NCBI RefSeq assembly: GCF_048060115.1
Contig: NZ_JBHMIM010000031.1
Span: forward strand, 1-64,000
DNA length: 64,000 nucleotides
Direction: 5' to 3'
DNA from: Micromonospora_E sp048060115
Lineage (GTDB): Bacteria > Actinomycetota > Actinomycetes > Mycobacteriales > Micromonosporaceae
Shown here: positions 24,112-31,643 of the stretch, piece after piece
Layout: each line of letters begins with the position of its first letter
Numbering within the stretch: the stretch's first letter is position 1
Program-made: the position numbers and the translations under genes
The notes under the pieces: generated by a model
The model's input: only the letters and a program-made list of their open reading frames with translations
Database searches by the model: none
What the model was told of the DNA's origin: nothing

Positions 24112-25440
24112 GTGACCGATATCCCGCGCTGGGCCGTGTCCAGGACCGCCAAGCTTGCCGCCCTGCCCCTGGGCTTCGCCGGGCGTACCGTCCTGGGGCT
24201 GGGTAAGCGGGTGTCCGGACTCGCCTCCGACGTCGTGTCCGCCGAGATCCAGGAACGCACCGCAGAGCAGCTGTTCAGCGTGCTCGGGCAGCTCAAGGGC
24301 GGTGCGATGAAGGCCGGCCAGGCGCTGTCGGTGTTCGAGGCGGCGCTGCCCGAGGAGTTGGCGGCGCCGTACCGGCAGGCCCTGACCAAGCTGCAGGAGG
24401 CGGCTCCGCCGCTGCCCGCCGCCAGCGTGCACAAGGTGCTGGCCGAGCAGCTCGGGGCGGACTGGCGCGACCTGTTCGTCGAATTCGACGATCATCCGGC
24501 CGCGGCGGCCAGCATCGGTCAGGTGCACAGGGCCAGCTGGCGCGACGGTTCCGACGGCGGTCGGGCGGTCGCGGTCAAGGTGCAGTATCCCGGTGCCGGC
24601 GACGCACTGCTGTCCGACTTCAACCAACTTGCCCGGTTGAGCAAGCTGTTCCGGGCCATCCAGCCCGGTCTGGACATCAAACCGCTGCTGGGCGAGCTGC
24701 GGGACCGGCTGGCCGAGGAGCTGGACTACGAGTTGGAAGCCGAGTCACAGCGGGCGTTCGCCGCAGCGTACGCCGACGACGACGAGATCCTGGTGCCGGC
24801 GGTACTCGCCGCCGCGCCCCGGGTGCTGGTCACCGAGTGGATCGACGGCACACCGCTTTCAAAGATCATCGCCGACGGCTCGCCGGAGCAGCGCGACCAC
24901 GCCGGCCGGCTGATGTCCGTCCTGCACTTCTCCGCCCCGGCCCGGGCCGGCCTACTGCACTCCGACCCGCATCCGGGCAACTTCCGGCTGGCCGCCGACG
25001 GCCGGCTCGGGGTGGTCGACTTCGGGGCGGTGGCCCGGCTGCCCGGTGGGCACCCCGAACCGATCGGCCGGCTGGTCCGGCTGGCGCTCGACGGGGACGC
25101 CGACGCGGTGGTGGCCGGCCTGCGCGACGAGGGCTTCATCAAGGCGGACACCCCGATCGACGCCCACGCGGTGCTGGACTTCCTGCTGCCGATGCTCGCT
25201 CCGTTGGCGGCCGAGGAGTTCCAGTTCACCCGGCGGTGGCTGCGCGACGAGGCGACCCGGCTGGCCAACCCGAAGTCACCGGCGTACCAGTTGAGCCGGC
25301 ATCTCAACCTGCCGCCGGCGTACCTGCTGATCCACCGGGTGACGCTCGGCTCGATCGGGGTGCTCAGCCAGTTGGAGGCCAAGGCGCCGTACCGGGAGGT
25401 CGTCGAACGCTGGCTGCCCGGCTTCGCGCCGGCAAACTGA
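24112..25440 (+). CDS. ABC1/AarF (UbiB-like) atypical kinase
   Basis: 442 aa, ABC1 family. It shows the KxGQ motif (MKAGQALSVFEAALPEE, about residue 66), the Ala-rich nucleotide loop AAASIGQVHRA, the lysine in AVKVQYPG, and catalytic HSDPHPGNF with VVDFGAV. It corresponds to M. tuberculosis Rv3197 (MABP-1), which lies beside whiB7 there as well. Family members are ATPases or kinases linked to lipid or quinone biology, and the mycobacterial homologue has been associated with drug-susceptibility phenotypes. The GTG start at 24112 lies 51 bp after the ThiF-like gene, so cotranscription is likely. It converges on whiB7. Confidence 0.93.
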   Translation: MTDIPRWAVSRTAKLAALPLGFAGRTVLGLGKRVSGLASDVVSAEIQERTAEQLFSVLGQLKGGAMKAGQALSVFEAALPEELAAPYRQALTKLQEAAPPLPAASVHKVLAEQLGADWRDLFVEFDDHPAAAASIGQVHRASWRDGSDGGRAVAVKVQYPGAGDALLSDFNQLARLSKLFRAIQPGLDIKPLLGELRDRLAEELDYELEAESQRAFAAAYADDDEILVPAVLAAAPRVLVTEWIDGTPLSKIIADGSPEQRDHAGRLMSVLHFSAPARAGLLHSDPHPGNFRLAADGRLGVVDFGAVARLPGGHPEPIGRLVRLALDGDADAVVAGLRDEGFIKADTPIDAHAVLDFLLPMLAPLAAEEFQFTRRWLRDEATRLANPKSPAYQLSRHLNLPPAYLLIHRVTLGSIGVLSQLEAKAPYREVVERWLPGFAPAN

Positions 25441-25460
25441 CCAGCACGGGCCGAACTGTA

Positions 25461-25503
25461 CGACGCGGGGCCACCGGGAGATCGTCCCGGCAGCCCCGCG
25501 TCG
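25461..25503 (+). terminator. Nested hairpin terminator after ABC1 kinase
   Basis: The outer arms CGACGCGGGG and CCCCGCGTCG pair. Inside them CCGGGA and TCCCGG pair around a five-base loop. It starts 20 bp after the kinase stop codon. Confidence 0.75.
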
Positions 25504-25507
25504 GGGT

Positions 25508-25546
25508 GAGTCGGGCCGGTCGGGCCCCGTGGTCGGGGCCCGACTC
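25508..25546 (-). terminator. Hairpin terminator after the small ORF downstream of whiB7
   Basis: GAGTCGGGCC (25508-25517) pairs with GGCCCGACTC (25537-25546). It lies directly after the stop (25549) of the minus-strand small gene and back to back with the kinase terminator. Confidence 0.65.
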
Positions 25547-25548
25547 GG

Positions 25549-25692
25549 TCAGCGCCCGCCGAGGATGCCGGCCCAGCGGTGCCGGGCCTGCATCGCGACG
25601 ATACGGGCGGGTCGGGTTGCCTCAGTGCGCGCGGTGCCGGCCTGAGGCGGTTGCATTCGCGTTCGGGAGAGCGCTTCGTAGAGCAGATGCAT
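25549..25692 (-). CDS. Small conserved-type basic protein downstream of whiB7 (47 aa)
   Basis: A short basic protein beginning MHLLYEALSRTRMQPPQ and ending ARHRWAGILGGR. This resembles the many small actinobacterial ORFs that start with a LYE-LAR-type helix. ATG 25692 has AGGAGT eight bases upstream, and a hairpin terminator follows the stop. It is 97 bp downstream of whiB7 on the same strand, so cotranscription with whiB7 is possible. Function unknown. Confidence 0.6.
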   Translation of the reverse strand: MHLLYEALSRTRMQPPQAGTARTEATRPARIVAMQARHRWAGILGGR

Positions 25693-25789
25693 GACGGATA
25701 CTCCTGGGACGGTCGGTACGGAATTGCTGTTCACGGTGCTGGTGGGTGCCGCCGGCGTCCGGCCGGCGATCGCCGTGTTCGGATGCATG

Positions 25790-26194
25790 TCAGGCCGCCA
25801 ACCGGACGGCGCGGTGGGAGTCGCCGACTCCGTCGGCCGCCATCCGTGCCGCGACCTCGACCTGCAGGGCCTCGTCACGGGCGACGTCCTCCTTACGGGG
25901 GCGGCCACGCGGCCGCTTGCGTGGCACCACGGCACCACGCTCGAAGATCTCGCCACCCCAGACGCCCCACGGCTCGGCCCGCTCGACCGCGCCGGCCAGG
26001 CACTGCACCCGCAGTGGACAGTCCACGCAGAGCGACTTGGCCAGCTCCAGTTCGGTCGGGGAGTCGGAGAACCACAGGTCAGGGTCGAACTTCCGGCACG
26101 GCAGGCCCGCCAGCACCTCCGGCTGGCCGGTCGCGGCCGGCCGACGCTGGGGCTGGGAGACACTGCGGTCGAGAGTGGCCAACGCCAGACTCAT
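25790..26194 (-). CDS. whiB7: WhiB7 transcription factor (antibiotic-resistance regulator)
   Basis: 134 aa. Four cysteines (33, 56, 59, 65) bind a [4Fe-4S] cluster. PWGVWGGE (75-82) is the turn that contacts the primary sigma factor. The AT-hook KRPRGRPRK (93-101) identifies the WhiB7 subclass, which binds AT-rich DNA next to -35 elements and activates intrinsic antibiotic-resistance genes. ATG 26194 has AGAGGTG upstream. The 71-base leader directly follows an intrinsic terminator at 26266-26308, indicating control by attenuation, as described for actinobacterial whiB7. Neighbours uvrD2 and the ABC1 kinase match the conserved whiB7 locus. Confidence 0.96.
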   Translation of the reverse strand: MSLALATLDRSVSQPQRRPAATGQPEVLAGLPCRKFDPDLWFSDSPTELELAKSLCVDCPLRVQCLAGAVERAEPWGVWGGEIFERGAVVPRKRPRGRPRKEDVARDEALQVEVAARMAADGVGDSHRAVRLAA

Positions 26195-26265
26195 CGCCCG
26201 GTCACCTCTTTCTTTCGCTTCGATCTTGTAGATCGCTTCCGACGTGCTAGTACCTGTGCGGTCGC

Positions 26266-26308
26266 AAAAAATTAAGGCCGCGGATCCCGGTTACGGGTTC
26301 CGCGGCCT
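26266..26308 (-). terminator. Intrinsic terminator in the whiB7 leader (candidate attenuator)
   Basis: On the minus strand a 10-bp GC-rich stem (AGGCCGCGGA with its complement) encloses an inner CCCG/CGGG stem with a GTTA-type loop. It is followed by TTAATTTTTT, a textbook rho-independent terminator and the only one with a real T tract near here. It ends 71 bases before the whiB7 ATG and begins just after the stop of the 121-aa upstream ORF. A small CGATCT/AGATCG hairpin (26221-26235) lies between it and the whiB7 ribosome binding site. Confidence 0.85.
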
Positions 26309-26331
26309 CGAGGTGAGCCGGTTGGTCTGTG

Positions 26332-26697
26332 TCAGACCGGCCTTCCTCGAGGGGGAACACCGCGGGCAGCATCCATGAACGGCTTCTTGACCGTCGGGAC
26401 GGTGGTGCGGACGCTGCCCTCAGAGCTGATGCTGCCGTTGCTCGCCGTCACTACCGACGCGCCACGGTGCCGCAGCCATGCCTGCGCCCCCTGGGCCTGC
26501 TCTTCGACGATCTGGCGCCGACCGGTCGGACCGGTGGGCACCGCGGCGGCGGTGAGCTGGACGTTGCGGGTTGGCTGGAGCTGCACCTGGTGCGCCCCGG
26601 TCGACAGACCGGTGGTCGCGACGTCGGTCAGATAGCCGCCGACCGTCGAAGCGCAGGCAGCAGTCAGCGCCGACGTCGGAGTCAAATTGATCGCCAT
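26332..26697 (-). CDS. Hypothetical protein upstream of whiB7 (121 aa), possible leader ORF
   Basis: Starts MAINLTPTSALTAAC at ATG 26697 with AGGAG nine bases upstream. Third codon positions are overwhelmingly G or C, which supports real coding. No domain is recognised; it is Thr/Ala/Gln-rich without a membrane segment. The stop lies only about 20 bases before the leader terminator of whiB7, and uvrD2 ends 92 bp upstream on the opposite flank of the same strand. It may be an independent small gene, or an upstream ORF whose translation governs termination ahead of whiB7. The second reading is inference. Confidence 0.55.
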   Translation of the reverse strand: MAINLTPTSALTAACASTVGGYLTDVATTGLSTGAHQVQLQPTRNVQLTAAAVPTGPTGRRQIVEEQAQGAQAWLRHRGASVVTASNGSISSEGSVRTTVPTVKKPFMDAARGVPPRGRPV

Positions 26698-26789
26698 CGT
26701 CGTCATCTCCTGCCTGAACTCGTCACGGAAACCCTGGGCACCCCGGTCGAGCAGCCAGAACGCCACTGCTCGCGAGGTGTGAACTGAGG

Positions 26790-29000
26790 CTAAGCCTCTT
26801 GCGTGGCCGGGGGCAAACCATTTTCCGGGTCGGATTCCGAACTTTTTTGCGGAGCAAGATCATCTACCGCTGCGCCGGCGACCAGCAGACGCACCGCTTC
26901 GCCGTAAAGGCCCAGCTTGCGGGGCCCGATCCCGGCGATCGCCAGCAGTTCGGCGTCGCCGCCCGGCAGCCGCTCGGCGATCGCCAGCAGCGTCGCGTCG
27001 GTGAATACCACGTACGCCGGGACCCGTTGTTCCCCCGCCACCCGCGAACGCCACGTCCGCAACCGCTCCAGCAGCTCCTCGTCCAGATCGGACGGGCAGG
27101 TGGCGCACCGACCGAGCTTGCGGTCGACCCCGGCCAGCAGGGTCGTCCCACAGACCCGGCAGGACACCGGCTGCCCGCGACGCCGCTGGCCCGGCTTGTC
27201 CCCTGACGCCGCGCCGCGCTGCGCGCCGCCGCCGCCTGCGTCGGAGCGGTCCAGCTGCGGCAGGAACCGGCACGGCCGGCGGGCCCGGCCGGCGGGTGAG
27301 CGGGCCACCCCGTAGGAGAGCCAGAGCCACTGCCGGGCCCGGGTCACCCCGACATAGAGCAGCCGGCGCTCCTCCTCCACCTGCTCCGGCGTCCGGGCGT
27401 ACGTGGTGGGCAGCGTCCCGTCGGCGAGCCCGACCAGGAACACCGCGTCCCACTCCAGGCCCTTCGCCGAGTGCAGCGACGCGAGCGTCACCCCGGCGAC
27501 CGTCGGCACGTGCTGCGCCGCCGCCCGACGCGCCAACTCGGCGCAGAAGTCGGCCAACGACACCGACCGCTCGCTGACCGCCGCCTCCCCGACCGGCACC
27601 AGCACCGGCTGCGCGGCGGTCTCCTCAGCCAACTGCACCAACGCCGCCAAGGCCTCCCAGCGCTCCCGTGCCGCGCCACCGGGCGGCGGCTGGTCAGGCG
27701 CCCACCCCGTCGCGGACAACGCGGCCACGACCGCCTCCACCAACGGCGTCTCACCCGGCGTCGACCGGACGGCGGAACGCAGCGCCACCATCGCCTGGCG
27801 TACCTCGGCGCGCTCGAAGAACCGCTCCGCGCCCTGCACCGTGTACGGCACCGACGCCTCGGCCAACGCCTTCTCGTACGCCTCGGACTGAGCGTTGGTC
27901 CGAAACAGCACGGCGATCTCGGCGGCCGGCGTACCCGCCTCGATCAGTTGCGCGCAGCGGGCCGCGACCGCCGTGGCCTCGGCCGGTTCGTCGGTGAAGA
28001 TCCGCACGTCCGGCTCCGGGCCGGGCGGGCGCTGGCCGACCAGCTCCAGCCGCAGCCGGGCCTCGGTGCCGCGGGCCTGCTTGATGACGGCGTTGGCCAA
28101 CCCCACCACCTGCGGCGTCGAGCGGTAGTCGCGGACCAGCCGGACCACCACCGCGTCGCGGTGCCGGCGGGCGAAGTCGACCAGGTACGCCGAGGTGGCC
28201 CCGGTGAACGAGTAGATGGTCTGGCTCGCGTCACCGACCACCGTAAGGTCCGCACGCCGCCCCATCCACGCCTCCAGCAGGCGCTGCTGCAGCGGGTTGA
28301 CGTCCTGGTACTCGTCGACCACGAAGTGGCGGTACTGCGCGCGTACCTGCTCACCGACGTCGGAGTGCTCCTCGATCCCCCAGATCGCCGCCCGCAGCAC
28401 ATCCTCGAAGTCGATCACCCCGTTGGCCCGTTTGATCTGCTCGTAGCCGGCGAACACCTCCGCGACCTTGGCCGGATCGTGCTGGGTCTCCCGCAGGGCC
28501 TTGGCCGCCGCGACGGCGTACTCGCCCGGCTCGACCATCGACGACTTCGCCCACTCGATCTCACCGGCCAGGTCGCGGGCGGCGGCCCGGTCGGTACGCA
28601 CCCCGACCCGCCCGGCGGCGAGGGTGACCAGTCGGACCTTGCTGTCCAGCAGCTCCGGCATCTGCCGGCCGCTCAGCAGCCGGGGGGCGAAGTAGCGCAC
28701 CTGGCGCAGCGCGGCGGCATGGAAGGTACGCGCCTGCACCGCGCCGGCGTCCAGCGCGCCGAGCCGGGCCCGCATCTCGGCCGCCGCCCGCGCGGTGAAG
28801 GTGACCGCCAGCACCTGCCGGGCCGAAATTTCGCCGGACAGCACCCGGTAGGCGATCCGGCTGGTGATCGCCCGGGTCTTGCCGGTGCCCGCGCCGGCCA
28901 GGATGCAGACCGGGACAGCCGGCGCGACCACCGCCGTACGCTGCTCCGGGTCCAGCCCGGCCAGTACGCGTTCGGGACCTGGGTCGCTGTACTCCGTCAC
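26790..29000 (-). CDS. uvrD2: UvrD2 superfamily 1 DNA helicase with zinc motif and HRDC domain
   Basis: 736 aa ATP-dependent 3'-5' helicase of DNA repair. Walker A GAGTGKT is at about 36-42, with motif II DEYQD, motif III-type GDASQTIYSF and motif VI VTRARQW. Motor domains are followed by a tetracysteine motif (SCRVC and RCATCP, about 625-650) and a C-terminal HRDC domain (about 665-715), the architecture of mycobacterial UvrD2 (Rv3198c). GTG start at 29000, 95 bp from the divergent mycoredoxin gene. In mycobacteria this helicase is essential, with the tetracysteine motif important for function. The C-terminus is a short Gly/Pro-rich tail. Confidence 0.95.
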   Translation of the reverse strand: MTEYSDPGPERVLAGLDPEQRTAVVAPAVPVCILAGAGTGKTRAITSRIAYRVLSGEISARQVLAVTFTARAAAEMRARLGALDAGAVQARTFHAAALRQVRYFAPRLLSGRQMPELLDSKVRLVTLAAGRVGVRTDRAAARDLAGEIEWAKSSMVEPGEYAVAAAKALRETQHDPAKVAEVFAGYEQIKRANGVIDFEDVLRAAIWGIEEHSDVGEQVRAQYRHFVVDEYQDVNPLQQRLLEAWMGRRADLTVVGDASQTIYSFTGATSAYLVDFARRHRDAVVVRLVRDYRSTPQVVGLANAVIKQARGTEARLRLELVGQRPPGPEPDVRIFTDEPAEATAVAARCAQLIEAGTPAAEIAVLFRTNAQSEAYEKALAEASVPYTVQGAERFFERAEVRQAMVALRSAVRSTPGETPLVEAVVAALSATGWAPDQPPPGGAARERWEALAALVQLAEETAAQPVLVPVGEAAVSERSVSLADFCAELARRAAAQHVPTVAGVTLASLHSAKGLEWDAVFLVGLADGTLPTTYARTPEQVEEERRLLYVGVTRARQWLWLSYGVARSPAGRARRPCRFLPQLDRSDAGGGGAQRGAASGDKPGQRRRGQPVSCRVCGTTLLAGVDRKLGRCATCPSDLDEELLERLRTWRSRVAGEQRVPAYVVFTDATLLAIAERLPGGDAELLAIAGIGPRKLGLYGEAVRLLVAGAAVDDLAPQKSSESDPENGLPPATQEA

Positions 29001-29005
29001 GGGTA

Positions 29006-29032
29006 GGAATCATCGCAGCCCCGCCCGACGTT
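29006..29032 (+). promoter_or_regulatory. SigR/SigH-type promoter for mycoredoxin
   Basis: GGAAT (29006-29010), 19 bases, then GTT (29030-29032). This matches the actinobacterial thiol-stress sigma factor consensus GGAAT-N18/19-GTT. It sits 63 bp before the mycoredoxin start, a typical member of that regulon, on the correct strand. Confidence 0.7.
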
Positions 29033-29094
29033 GCACCGGCTAGCCCGGGCGCCCACCCGGGCCGGACACCGTCCCCGACTGGGAGGATCAACCG

Positions 29095-29340
29095 ATGTTG
29101 ACCATGTATTCGACGAGCTGGTGCGGCTACTGCCACCGACTGAAGTCGCAGTTCGACCGGGAGAAGATCCCGTACGAGGTGATCGACATCGAGCGGGACA
29201 CCGACGCCGCCGCCTACGTGATGGGCGTCAACGGCGGCAATCAGACGGTGCCGACGGTACGGTTTGCCGACGGTTCGGCATTGACGAACCCGAGCATCGT
29301 TCAGGTCAAGCAGCGCCTGGCGGAGATCACGACGAGCTGA
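29095..29340 (+). CDS. mrx1: Mycoredoxin (glutaredoxin-like thiol-disulfide oxidoreductase)
   Basis: 81 aa thioredoxin-fold protein. It reduces mycothiol-mixed disulfides. The active site CGYC is at residues 10-13; TVPTVRFADG provides the cis-proline and substrate loop. ATG 29095 has GGAGGA eight bases upstream. It is divergent from uvrD2, as Rv3198A is from Rv3198c in M. tuberculosis. A SigR/SigH-type promoter lies just upstream, consistent with induction by oxidative thiol stress. Confidence 0.94.
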   Translation: MLTMYSTSWCGYCHRLKSQFDREKIPYEVIDIERDTDAAAYVMGVNGGNQTVPTVRFADGSALTNPSIVQVKQRLAEITTS

Positions 29341-29499
29341 GTCGCACTCACGGTCCGTCCCCACCGTCCACAACGTCGCAGTTGGCTAACACGCCCGGCA
29401 GAGGACCCCATCCGGGCAGCAACCGGTCCATACTGTTTCGGGCCGCGACGCACATCGCCGCGACAATGGCGGACATCAACGGATCGGGGGGAGTTTCCG

Positions 29500-30648
29500 G
29501 TGCAGCCCGAGCAGCCCATACCCAGCCCGACCCTGCGTCGCCGCCGACTCGGCAGCGAGCTGAGGCGGCTGCGAGAAGGTGCCGGACTGACCGGCGAGCA
29601 GGTGATCGAACGGGTCAACTGGGCGTCTGCGTCCAAGCTCTCCAGACTGGAGAACGGGCGCAGCCGCCCAGGAGTCGGCGATGTGATGGATCTGCTCGAT
29701 CTGTACGGCGTCTCCGGCGACGAACGCGACGAGCTGGTCGCGATCGCCCGGGACGCCGGCAACACGCGGGCATTCCTCAGCGCGTACAAGGTGATGACCA
29801 GCCGGCAACGGGCGTACGCCGAACTGGAGGCCGGCTCCATCGCGATCCAGGAGTACGGCGCGGTCATCATTCCCGGGCTGCTGCAGACACCGGCCTACGC
29901 GAAGGTCCGCATCCTGGCGGCACGGCCACTGGGCGGCACCGCCGAGCGGCCGACGGCGGTCACGCAGCAGGCGGCCGGCACCAAGACCACCGGCGCGAAG
30001 TCGGCGGGTCACCGGTCGACCGGCCCGAAACGCAACGCCGACGATCCGGACACCGAGGTCGCCGCCCGCCAGTCCCGGCAGTCCATGCTGCTGCGCGGCA
30101 ACGGGCTGCCCCGCTACACGGCCGTCCTGGAGGAGTCCGCGCTCGGCCTGCGCTGCGGGCCCCCCGACGTCATGGTCGAGCAGCTGCAGCACCTGCGCAA
30201 CATGGCCACGTTGGCCAACGTCACCCTGCGGGTGCTGCCGCCCAACGCGACGATCGCCTCGTGGTTCCTGTCCGAGACCGCCTTCTCGATCTACCAATTC
30301 GCCGACCCGGAGGACCCCAGCGCGGTGGCGATCGAGACGCTGGCCGCCGACTTCATCGTCAACGACGCACCGGTGCTGCAGCGGTACGGCCAGGTCTTCG
30401 ACTGGCTCTGCGAGGCGGCCCGCGACCCGGCCGAGTCGATCGACTGGCTCACCGAGGAGATCGGCCGGCACGTCGCCGCCGGGGCGACCGAGCTCGGCAC
30501 GGTCCACACCGACCCCGAAACACCCACCATCCCTGCCCTGCCGTCCCTGCCCGCCATGGGCGGGGCGGGCCCTGGCCGTCCGGCCGGGCCACCAACTCAG
30601 CGTGGCCCGCGGGCCACGCGCCGGACCGAGCAGGCGACACCGGATTGA
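29500..30648 (+). CDS. XRE-family regulator with DUF5753 domain, second copy
   Basis: 382 aa, longer than the copy at 264. The N-terminal helix-turn-helix (about 12-70; LRRLREGAGLTGEQVIERV) is followed by the DUF5753 domain with GAVIIPGLLQTPAYAKV. It is interrupted by a Lys/Thr/Gly-rich insertion (about 145-190), and a Pro/Arg-rich tail extends beyond residue 330. GTG 29500 has GGGGGGAG upstream. A DUF397 gene follows after 40 bp, so this is the usual two-gene module. Targets unknown. Confidence 0.9.
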   Translation: MQPEQPIPSPTLRRRRLGSELRRLREGAGLTGEQVIERVNWASASKLSRLENGRSRPGVGDVMDLLDLYGVSGDERDELVAIARDAGNTRAFLSAYKVMTSRQRAYAELEAGSIAIQEYGAVIIPGLLQTPAYAKVRILAARPLGGTAERPTAVTQQAAGTKTTGAKSAGHRSTGPKRNADDPDTEVAARQSRQSMLLRGNGLPRYTAVLEESALGLRCGPPDVMVEQLQHLRNMATLANVTLRVLPPNATIASWFLSETAFSIYQFADPEDPSAVAIETLAADFIVNDAPVLQRYGQVFDWLCEAARDPAESIDWLTEEIGRHVAAGATELGTVHTDPETPTIPALPSLPAMGGAGPGRPAGPPTQRGPRATRRTEQATPD

Positions 30649-30688
30649 CGGCCGCCAGCGTGGTCCGCTTGACCAGCAAGGAGCAGGA

Positions 30689-30925
30689 ATGAACCCAGCA
30701 GATCAGTCCGGCGCGCCGATCACCGGGGCGGCCATGCCCGCCTGGCACAAGAGCAGCCGCAGTCAGAGCACCAACTGTGTGGAGGTCGGACCGCTGGCTG
30801 GCCAGGGCGCCCCGGTGCTGATGCGCGACAGCAAGGACCGTACCGGGCCGGTGCTGTCGTTCGACCGGGACACCTGGCGTGACTTCATCGACAGCGCGAA
30901 GTCGGGCGAGTTCGACCTGAACTGA
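30689..30925 (+). CDS. DUF397 domain protein (78 aa), second copy
   Basis: Contains the family pattern WHKSSRSQSTNCVEVGPL, then VLMRDSKDRTGPVLSFD and TWRDFIDS. ATG 30689 has AAGGAG upstream; longer in-frame readings lack such a signal. It is the partner of the XRE regulator ending 40 bp upstream and is followed by a hairpin terminator at 30936. Confidence 0.9.
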   Translation: MNPADQSGAPITGAAMPAWHKSSRSQSTNCVEVGPLAGQGAPVLMRDSKDRTGPVLSFDRDTWRDFIDSAKSGEFDLN

Positions 30926-30935
30926 CCGCACTGAT

Positions 30936-30961
30936 CCGTGCCGGGAGATCGTCCGGCACGG
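30936..30961 (+). terminator. 9-bp hairpin after DUF397 gene
   Basis: CCGTGCCGG and CCGGCACGG pair around an eight-base loop, 11 bp past the stop codon. Confidence 0.6.
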
Positions 30962-31211
30962 GCGGAACGAGCCGGGTGGCCACCGCCACCCCGACCCGGC
31001 TCGGGCCCGTCCTACCGCCCCGCCGCAGCCCCTGCACCACAAGGACCACCGTCGATCCCCCGAACGGTCATCCGGATCGATCCGATTGTCAGGTTTAACC
31101 GGTCGTCATTCCGGGTTCTCCACCTGTGGATACATCCGATGGAAGTTCCACGCAAATCCGGAAACCGCCATCGGCCGTCCGACAGTCGGTCACGGTTTCC
31201 CGGAGTCGCTC

Positions 31212-31475
31212 ATGCGATATCTGATCGTCCGCACGGAGATCCGTGCGGTGGCACACGACGAACTCATCGCCGCCGTCGCCAACGGCCAACGCATCCGCGA
31301 CGAGCGGAACACCCCCGAGCTACGCCGGCAGACGGTCTGCGCCGAAGACCGCGACGCGGCGATGCGGCTGGCCAGAGCCCTGTCCACGGTCGGGTCCGTG
31401 CGCTCCGGCCGGCAACGGGTCAAAGTCGTCCCGCTCCCGCTCCCGCTCCCGGTCACCGGGGCCGTCCCGACCTGA
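31212..31475 (+). CDS. Hypothetical protein (87 aa)
   Basis: Starts MRYLIVRTEIRAVAHDELI with GGAG six bases upstream of the ATG. Codon usage is typically actinobacterial. It is Arg-rich (RRQTVCAEDRDAAMRLAR), probably helical, and ends in a Pro/Leu tail. No domain is recognised. It stands alone between a terminator upstream and a strong convergent terminator downstream. Confidence 0.6.
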   Translation: MRYLIVRTEIRAVAHDELIAAVANGQRIRDERNTPELRRQTVCAEDRDAAMRLARALSTVGSVRSGRQRVKVVPLPLPLPVTGAVPT

Positions 31476-31556
31476 CCGCCGGCCCCGATACGACCCGTCG
31501 TCGACCGGCCGGCCCACCACATCAGCCAAGGCCACGCCGACCGACACGGGCGAAGA

Positions 31557-31601
31557 CCCCGGCCCGATGGGCAGCGCGGCAACGCTGCCCACGGGCCGGG
31601 G
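31557..31601. terminator. Strong nested hairpin between convergent genes
   Basis: CCCCGGCCC (31557-31565) pairs with GGGCCGGGG (31593-31601), and inside GGGCAGCG pairs with CGCTGCCC. It lies between the 87-aa gene and the 3' end of nudC and can serve both. Confidence 0.75.
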
Positions 31602-31643
31602 TTGTACAAAGGTCGGACCCGGTGACCCGAGGGAGCGTCGCCG

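Noticed and set aside
31128..31136. TGTGGATAC as a further DnaA box
   Set aside because: One mismatch to the consensus and isolated, unlike the three-box cluster at 22945-23006.
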